NCBI GenBank assembly: GCA_027080605.1 | Contig: JALWRO010000178.1 | Coordinates: 1 to 5,277, forward strand | Direction of reading: 5' to 3' | DNA: 5,277 bases | Source: Campylobacterales bacterium | GTDB lineage: Bacteria; Campylobacterota; Campylobacteria; Campylobacterales; QNZT01 | Shown here: positions 1 to 4,353 of the stretch, one piece after another | Layout of the letters: every line of letters starts with the position of its first letter | Position numbering within the stretch: the first letter of the stretch is position 1 | Position numbers and translations under genes: made by a program | Notes under the pieces: model-generated | Seen by the model: the letters and a program-made list of their open reading frames with translations, nothing else | Told to the model about the DNA's origin: nothing | The model's database searches: none

Positions 1-1509
1 AATCTCTCCTCTGTCTCTTATACGAAAGTAGACTATCTGGGTACACGATATTATCTAAGTGCGAAAGAGGGCAATACTTCTGTCCTGATTACACCGCAGA
101 TGAAAGCGACTGATGCACCGATAGTGCTGGGAAATAAAAAAGTGCTGACTGTTACTTATCCGGCATACGGGAGTCCTGCAGACGGCTATCTGGTCTATGA
201 CAGCGATGTCAAAAAGATACAAAAGTGTGGTATGACCCTTTCTGCATGCGCCGATATTCTCGATGCGGGCAGCAGAGATTTTGAAGGGGATGTGGCAGGG
301 ACAACATACAGTGCCGTATTAACAGGAGGCAAACTTTACAAAGTCGATAAAAATAACGGTACATACGAAGAGATCACACTGGGGCAAACGATTAAAACCG
401 GACACGGTACCAGCAGTTTCAATGGTGGTGCATTGTACTTTATCGCCACGGACGGTAATCTCTACAAAGCCGATCTGTTAGCGGGTAAGACGGTTAAACT
501 GACCAAAGAGAAAGATGATCGTCTGGAGCGTATCCGCGCGGTAACGGACAAATGGGTGATCATCGGCAGCGATACGCTTTTAACGGCGTTGAAAAAAGAC
601 GGCAGCAGTGAAAAACCGATTGTACTGGTAGAGAACAGCAAAACCAAAGGGTACAAATATGTCACACTCGGTGTGGGTGACAGCTTTTTATACGAACTCT
701 ATAGTCTCGATCCAAAAAGCGGTGATACCGCATATCGGGCGTGTATTTTCAAAGATGGCAAAACAGAGTGTAAAGCAAACAGTTTCTGGGCAGTTATTTC
801 CGCTAAAACAGCCGGTAAGCTCGATACGGTGGCATCGTATCCGTATGAACCGTATGCTTATGTCAGAGTGGACGATACCGACAGTTTCGGCGGCGGAACG
901 CTCAAGGCTATCGACCCTGCGCATCCGATGGATGACGGTATCTCCCTGGGTAAAGCACTGAATTATAATTTCCAGACCTTCCTTACCCATTATCGCTATT
1001 TGGCGGAGACGGTAGACAGTGACGGAGGTATTGTACTCTATGCAAAAAATGATACGAATTATCATGTTGATGCTTTTTATATGAATTTGCTGAAAGAGAA
1101 TTCACTTGTCCAGCTGACAAATACGGATCCGACCGGTTTCAACAAAGCCCCGCGCGATCACTGTCACGGAAGACACTGCATGATTTGCCACAATCTTGCC
1201 GGTGGAAAAATATATAAGGATCTAAACGGTACCAAATCGGCATACGGTTACAGAGTAGAGCTGGAGTTTGAGAACGGAACAACGCTGCTTGCGGCTGTTT
1301 CCAAAGGGAAAGGGGAGAATTTCTCGCTGCCGATCAAAAAGATTACAGGCAATTTCAAGGCAAAAGTACTTGATGCAAACGGTACGGTCGTGAACCAGTC
1401 CACGAAGTTCTATCATGAAGGCAGAGCTTATGCAGATTGTAACTACTGTCACGGCAGACGTGGTCAAACCCGTGAAGAGGCACCGGGTGCGATCACGATA
1501 CACCGCTAA
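1..1509 (+). CDS. Secreted beta-propeller-like protein with two C-terminal CxxCH (c-type heme) motifs, 5'-truncated
   Basis: The reading frame is open from base 1 (no stop before the ATG at 100), so the true start lies left of the window and 502 C-terminal residues are visible. Most of it (about visible residues 1-380) is beta-rich with recurring 'GG-x-LY-x-x-D' type strands (for example GGKLYKVD, DGNLYKAD), typical of beta-propeller blades. Two close Cys pairs (C76/C83 and C248/C257) fit disulfides in an exported protein. The C-terminal part contains CMICH (residues 393-397) and CNYCH (480-484), both CxxCH heme-attachment signatures. An extra CHGRH stretch (388-392) abuts the first. Between them, about residues 400-468 look like a small Ig/carboxypeptidase-regulatory-like beta-sandwich. 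Inference: a periplasmic or surface c-type cytochrome-like protein, perhaps diheme. The TlpA-like thioredoxin 9 nt downstream fits a need for reduced CxxCH cysteines. The signal peptide cannot be seen. No named family is recognised with certainty; the CxxCH motifs could instead bind metal or form disulfides. Confidence 0.8.
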   Translation, partial: NLSSVSYTKVDYLGTRYYLSAKEGNTSVLITPQMKATDAPIVLGNKKVLTVTYPAYGSPADGYLVYDSDVKKIQKCGMTLSACADILDAGSRDFEGDVAGTTYSAVLTGGKLYKVDKNNGTYEEITLGQTIKTGHGTSSFNGGALYFIATDGNLYKADLLAGKTVKLTKEKDDRLERIRAVTDKWVIIGSDTLLTALKKDGSSEKPIVLVENSKTKGYKYVTLGVGDSFLYELYSLDPKSGDTAYRACIFKDGKTECKANSFWAVISAKTAGKLDTVASYPYEPYAYVRVDDTDSFGGGTLKAIDPAHPMDDGISLGKALNYNFQTFLTHYRYLAETVDSDGGIVLYAKNDTNYHVDAFYMNLLKENSLVQLTNTDPTGFNKAPRDHCHGRHCMICHNLAGGKIYKDLNGTKSAYGYRVELEFENGTTLLAAVSKGKGENFSLPIKKITGNFKAKVLDANGTVVNQSTKFYHEGRAYADCNYCHGRRGQTREEAPGAITIHR

Positions 1510-1518
1510 GGCTGAGCG

Positions 1519-1980
1519 ATGCGTATTATAGCAGTGTTGCTGGTGCTTACGGCGGTTCTTCTGTCAGCCTATCAAAAGGGGGATTGCCTCAGTGACCCGA
1601 TCTCCAGAAAACTGGGCTTGGAGAAAGATAAGATCTATGTGATCGATTTTTTTGCGTCGTGGTGTACTTCATGTAAAAAGGAGCTGCCGTATCTAAACCG
1701 CTTTGCGAAGCATGAAAAGGGAAAAGGCATAGAGGTAATCGGAATCGATGTCGATGAAGATGTGGTGGCGGGAAAAGCGTTTCAAGAAGCACTCAGGAGA
1801 GAGCACGCACTCGGTTTCAGGGTTTTAAACGATCCCCAGGGTGAGATCATCAAACGGTTCGATCCTATCGGAATGCCGGCAATTTACATTGTCAATAACG
1901 GTAAAGTGGAAGCGTTGATTTTGGGTGCGAAAGACCATATAGATACACTGTTACATGAAAAGACAGAGGCATTGCGATGA
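1519..1980 (+). CDS. TlpA/ResA-family periplasmic thioredoxin-like protein
   Basis: This is a 153-residue exported thioredoxin-fold protein. Residues 1-17 form a hydrophobic signal sequence or anchor ending in LLSA, with a possible signal peptidase I site just after. The core has strand YVIDFFASW followed by the active site C49-T-S-C52 with KKELP after it, then strand IEVIGIDVDED, and the cis-proline loop GMPAIYIV (P120) followed by NNGKVEALILG. These are the hallmarks of the TlpA/ResA/CcmG group, which exchange dithiols with envelope proteins, including apocytochromes c. CTSC replaces the common CxPC. An extra Cys (C23) lies near the predicted mature N-terminus. The Shine-Dalgarno AAGG (1508-1511) overlaps the stop codon of the upstream gene and lies 7 nt before the ATG, so translation is probably coupled. 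Likely partners, by context, are the CxxCH protein upstream and the CGC tail of the next gene's product. The family call is firm; the substrate is unknown. Confidence 0.92.
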   Translation: MRIIAVLLVLTAVLLSAYQKGDCLSDPISRKLGLEKDKIYVIDFFASWCTSCKKELPYLNRFAKHEKGKGIEVIGIDVDEDVVAGKAFQEALRREHALGFRVLNDPQGEIIKRFDPIGMPAIYIVNNGKVEALILGAKDHIDTLLHEKTEALR

Positions 1981-2189
1981 GGTGGGTAGTGATCGTTCTG
2001 GTGCTGCTTTTTCAGGGGTGTGCCGTCAAAAATGTGAAGCCCTGGGAAAAGGGACTTCTGGCAAAAGAGCGTATGAAACCTGACAATGGCAATGCGCTCT
2101 TTACCAGGTTCTCCAAACATATCTATTTTTCCAAAGAGGCGAGTAAAGGCGGAGGCGGTGTTGCCGGAGGAGGGTGCGGATGCAACTGA
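1977..2189 (+). CDS. DUF4266-type small lipoprotein with C-terminal GGGCGCN
   Basis: This is a 70-residue protein whose start overlaps the thioredoxin stop by four bases (ATGA); AGAGG at 1965-1969 is a suitable ribosome binding site. Residues 1-14 are a short hydrophobic export signal followed by C15 in the context LFQGC. This is a degenerate lipobox (F at -3, Q at -2), so lipidation is likely but not certain. The mature part has the features I associate with DUF4266: V-KPWEKGLLAKERM (residues 20-33), then HIYFSKEASKGGGG (48-61), then a glycine-rich tail ending in C67-G-C69-N70. Small DUF4266 proteins are, to my knowledge, commonly encoded beside DUF3570 barrels and TlpA proteins, as here. 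The function is unknown. The two tail cysteines could be a metal site, a disulfide or dithiol handled by the neighbouring thioredoxin, or a modification site. Although tiny, this is clearly a real gene: conserved-looking motifs, overlaps on both sides and operon position all agree. Confidence 0.88.
   Translation: MRWVVIVLVLLFQGCAVKNVKPWEKGLLAKERMKPDNGNALFTRFSKHIYFSKEASKGGGGVAGGGCGCN
2166..2174 (+). promoter_or_regulatory. Shine-Dalgarno of the DUF3570 gene, inside the coding sequence of the DUF4266 tail
   Basis: GGAGGAGGG encodes three tail glycines (GGG of GGGCGCN) of the lipoprotein and also provides a strong Shine-Dalgarno. GGAGG (2166-2170) ends 9 nt before the ATG at 2180. A GTG at 2174 is also in frame but lies only 3 nt after GGAGG, so the ATG is preferred. 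Confidence 0.75.
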
Positions 2190-3328
2190 AGATCAGACAT
2201 GCACTGGTACTCTCTGCACTGCTTACTATGCAGGCAGCGGCGGAAGACTATGTCAATGTACAGTTTATGGGCTACGATGAAGAGAGTGGTGAAACGACTG
2301 TGTATACACCGGCGATCGAGATCAACAAGGATTTTGGCGCCGACTATACACTCAACCTGACGCTCACACACGACAGTGTCAGCGGCGCAAGCCCCACCTG
2401 GTACGATACATTCAGCGGTGCAAGTGCAAAGTTACCCGAAGGCGTCGTATATAAAAATGATATCACGTATGGTTCTGTTAAGTATGAAGATAAACGTAAA
2501 GCTGTTGCACTGACATTGACTAAACGGTTTGCATCGAGGGATGAACTGACTGCCGGAGTGAATTACTCCGATGAGTACGACTACACTTCCAAAGAGCTTT
2601 CACTTGAATATCTGCACTATCTAGATGCGAGTAAGAATCGGTCGATAACGGCAGGTGCATCGTACCAAAACAACGATGTCTCTGTCTACTGTTCTCTTGG
2701 GAACGATGTTTGCGACGGTGTAAGCGGTGCGAGTGCGGTGGTGAAAGATTTGGAGGTAGTCAGTAGTGAAGTCGGTTTTACACAGATAGTTGATAAAACG
2801 TCACTGGTAAAGACATCCCTGTTTTATATTCATGAAAACGGTTATCTGAGCAATCCGTATATGCGTGTCGTGCGTTATTACGATACAGAACCGAAAATCA
2901 CCGAAGAGCAAAAACCCGGAAATCGAACCGCTTACGGTGTAACGCTGAACTATACCAAAGCACTGCGTGAGGATCTTAGCAGTATAACCGACTACCGTTT
3001 TTACGATGATGACTGGGACATTACCTCTCATACACTGGCAACCGGACTCAATTATGAGGTTAATCCTAAACTCAGTGTCGGTGCAGGGGTGCGTTACTAT
3101 ACGCAGACAAAAGCGAAGTTCTACAGTGGAAGCAAAGCGTACTTTACCGATCAAAAATATGCTTCGAGTGACAGACGTATGGCGGATTTCGAAGCGTGGA
3201 CATACAAAGCGAATGCCGCATATAAGGTTACGTCGAAGATTCAGTTAAGCGGAAATGTTGCTTATTATGACCAGCCGGACAGATATGACGCAGTTTTTTA
3301 CGGCGTGGGTGTAAAGTACCGGTTTTGA
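2180..3328 (+). CDS. DUF3570-type outer-membrane beta-barrel protein
   Basis: This is a 382-residue protein. The ATG at 2180 is chosen over an in-frame GTG at 2174 because of the spacing from GGAGG; the start overlaps the upstream stop by 10 nt. A signal peptide covers residues 1-21 (LVLSALLTMQAAA, cleavage before EDY). The rest is alternating amphipathic beta-strands rich in Tyr and other aromatics, and it ends in VGVKYRF, a C-terminal Phe typical of substrates of the BAM outer-membrane assembly machinery. DUF3570-like signatures are visible: HDSVSGASP (64-72), GYLSNPYMRV (221-230), TDYRFYDDDWDITSHT (270-285) and GAGVRYYTQTKAKFY (301-315). C171 and C178 form a close pair, probably in a loop. 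The family's function is not established. By context it is the outer-membrane member of the cassette, either a pore or a docking platform for the lipoprotein and cytochrome-like protein. It is the last gene before the hairpin at 3333-3360. Confidence 0.9.
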   Translation: MQLKIRHALVLSALLTMQAAAEDYVNVQFMGYDEESGETTVYTPAIEINKDFGADYTLNLTLTHDSVSGASPTWYDTFSGASAKLPEGVVYKNDITYGSVKYEDKRKAVALTLTKRFASRDELTAGVNYSDEYDYTSKELSLEYLHYLDASKNRSITAGASYQNNDVSVYCSLGNDVCDGVSGASAVVKDLEVVSSEVGFTQIVDKTSLVKTSLFYIHENGYLSNPYMRVVRYYDTEPKITEEQKPGNRTAYGVTLNYTKALREDLSSITDYRFYDDDWDITSHTLATGLNYEVNPKLSVGAGVRYYTQTKAKFYSGSKAYFTDQKYASSDRRMADFEAWTYKANAAYKVTSKIQLSGNVAYYDQPDRYDAVFYGVGVKYRF

Positions 3329-3332
3329 AGTA

Positions 3333-3360
3333 TTTCCCAAAGAGAAACCTCTTTGGGAAA
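3333..3360. terminator. Perfect 12-bp hairpin between convergent genes, probable bidirectional terminator
   Basis: TTTCCCAAAGAG (3333-3344) pairs perfectly with CTCTTTGGGAAA (3349-3360) around the loop AAAC. It lies 4 nt after the DUF3570 stop and 5 nt beyond the stop of the minus-strand gene. There is no separate T-run after the stem on either strand, only the terminal UUU/AAA pairs within it. It may therefore act mainly as an RNA 3'-end stabiliser or a weak bidirectional terminator. Confidence 0.65.
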
Positions 3361-3365
3361 ATGAA

Positions 3366-4199
3366 CTACTTAAAGAGGTTTTCACACTCTTTTTTGATTT
3401 TACCGGGTACATTGGCTATCTTCATGAATTGTGTCATTTTCAGTTGCGGATAGCTGAGTGCCAGGTAATATTTCGGCGCCAGCATATAGGCGGTATCTCC
3501 TTCAACCAGTACCGCATACGGCAGAACAGCGGCATTTTTTGTGCCGATTTTGTTAAGGAACTTTGCTGTTTTATCGCTGAGTTTACAGCCCAGAAGCGTG
3601 CGTTCCTCTCCTAAGGGGAGTGTGAACACAACTTTGCCGCTGCTTTGGGCTTTTTGTACCAGTGCATCATGTGTTCCCTTGGCTACTTTGTCCATGTCTT
3701 CGTAATACGGCATACCGAACATAAAATGGTATTTCGCAAGATTTTTATATTTCATGTTGTCTTTTGAATCATGAAGAGCGGGAAACGCGCTGTTGATTTT
3801 AGAAAGCACTTTTTTTGCAGAGGCTTCATCGAAATCTTTTTGCAGGTATGCTTTTTCAAAATAGAGTGGATTGGTAACGGCGATTTCGTTATCTTTTTTG
3901 TTAACCAGCAGACGCATCACCGCACCGAAACCGCGCTTTGGTTTATTTGCCATCTTTTTAAGGGAAGGGCAGGTAAAGACGACAGATGTCAGTTCAGGGG
4001 TGATGGTATCTTTCCCCACTATTTCAAATCCGGCGTTTTTGAGTTTTGACTCTGCAGAAGCAACATCTTCATAAGCTCCTTTCAGATAAGCGCTGACTTT
4101 ACCGCCGGTGATATCACCGGCTGCAAACAGTGATGGTAACATCAGAGTGATGAGTGTGAGAAAAGTAACAATAACTTTTTTAAAAACAGTGTGTGGCAT
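3366..4199 (-). CDS. Secreted protein of unknown function with two related halves (weakly DUF302-like)
   Basis: This is a 277-residue protein with a clear signal peptide: FKK then a hydrophobic stretch, with cleavage near SLFAA (residues 23-27). A good ribosome binding site (AGGAG, 5 nt before the ATG) fixes the start. I do not recognise the family with certainty. The mature part appears to be a duplicated alpha/beta unit. The first half (about residues 43-140) starts with a helix and 'NAGFEIVGKDTITP', then VVFTCP (73-78), MRLLV, and 'EIAVTNPLYF' (105-114). The second half (about 165-277) carries VVFTLP (190-195), 'VLPYAVLVEGDTAYMLAPKYY' type strands (225-245) and a helix 'TQFMKIANVPGKI'. The pattern of helix, 'GF-x-I', strand, and 'V-x-NP' resembles DUF302-like domains, but that is only a weak inference. 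Cysteines at 77, 205 and 272 show no CxxC. It is convergent to the cytochrome/DUF3570 operon and divergent from the sensor gene, with its own promoter region, so it is probably monocistronic. Confidence 0.85.
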   Translation of the reverse strand: MPHTVFKKVIVTFLTLITLMLPSLFAAGDITGGKVSAYLKGAYEDVASAESKLKNAGFEIVGKDTITPELTSVVFTCPSLKKMANKPKRGFGAVMRLLVNKKDNEIAVTNPLYFEKAYLQKDFDEASAKKVLSKINSAFPALHDSKDNMKYKNLAKYHFMFGMPYYEDMDKVAKGTHDALVQKAQSSGKVVFTLPLGEERTLLGCKLSDKTAKFLNKIGTKNAAVLPYAVLVEGDTAYMLAPKYYLALSYPQLKMTQFMKIANVPGKIKKECENLFK

Positions 4200-4204
4200 A
4201 GAGA

Positions 4205-4209
4205 CTCCT
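4205..4209 (-). promoter_or_regulatory. Ribosome binding site of the minus-strand secreted protein gene
   Basis: The minus strand reads AGGAG here, 5 nt upstream of the ATG at 4199. It supports the chosen start, from which a clean signal peptide follows. Confidence 0.8.
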
Positions 4210-4222
4210 AGTATAAAAAATA

Positions 4223-4238
4223 ATTATAAGACATTATA
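4223..4238 (-). promoter_or_regulatory. Candidate sigma-70 -10 elements for the minus-strand gene
   Basis: Two exact TATAAT hexamers occur on the minus strand at 4233-4238 and 4223-4228, 10 bp apart, about 24 and 34 nt upstream of the ATG. No good -35 is visible at 16-19 bp. That fits Campylobacterota housekeeping promoters, which rely on AT-rich upstream DNA rather than a conserved -35. In such AT-rich DNA one of the two may be chance; which one is used cannot be told. Confidence 0.5.
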
Positions 4239-4256
4239 TAATCAGAAAGCTTAAAT

Positions 4257-4271
4257 ATAATAATTTATTAT
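4257..4271. repeat. 15-bp perfect palindrome in the divergent promoter region
   Basis: ATAATAA-T-TTATTAT is a perfect inverted repeat with a single central base. It lies between the minus-strand -10 boxes and the + strand promoter. It could be an operator, but the region is nearly all A/T, so chance symmetry is a real alternative. Confidence 0.35.
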
Positions 4272-4281
4272 GAATTATAAA

Positions 4282-4317
4282 TTTACAAGTCTATCTATAG
4301 TAAAACTATATTATAAT
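4282..4317 (+). promoter_or_regulatory. Candidate promoter of the 7TMR-DISM receptor gene
   Basis: TTTACA (4282-4287) resembles a -35. It is followed by overlapping -10 candidates TATATT (4307-4312, 19-bp spacer) and an exact TATAAT (4312-4317, spacer too long at 24 bp). Initiation would fall near 4320-4325, leaving a leader of about 30 nt before the ATG at 4354. A 6-bp inverted repeat (TATAGT at 4296-4301, ACTATA at 4305-4310) sits in the spacer and could be a regulator site. Confidence 0.45.
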
Positions 4318-4353
4318 AAAACTTTTATATTTAGCCTGTTTGGAATTGTTGTC

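Noticed and set aside
688..1065. 125-codon open frame on the minus strand inside the CxxCH protein gene
   Set aside because: It lies antisense to a well-supported coding region, has no recognisable domain or ribosome site, and its composition (His/Ile/Arg/Cys-rich) is that of a shadow frame.
2174..2182. GTG at 2174 as start of the DUF3570 gene
   Set aside because: It lies only 3 nt from GGAGG, whereas the ATG at 2180 has 9-nt spacing and gives an equally good signal peptide.
1977..2189. Covalent flavinylation (ApbE-type) site in the small lipoprotein or its neighbours
   Set aside because: No D-G/S-x-S/T-G/A-A/S-T type motif is visible in any of the four operon products within the window.
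2086..2280. 64-codon + strand frame bridging the DUF4266 and DUF3570 genes
   Set aside because: It overlaps both real genes out of frame; the DUF4266 and DUF3570 frames carry the recognisable motifs.
2801..3154. 117-codon open frame on the minus strand inside the DUF3570 gene
   Set aside because: It is antisense to a clear beta-barrel gene and shows no domain pattern.
4270..4353. Extension of the receptor to the in-frame ATG at 4270
   Set aside because: There is no Shine-Dalgarno, the composition is promoter-like AT-rich DNA, and the extension would place a polar segment and a second hydrophobic run before the clean signal peptide starting at 4354.
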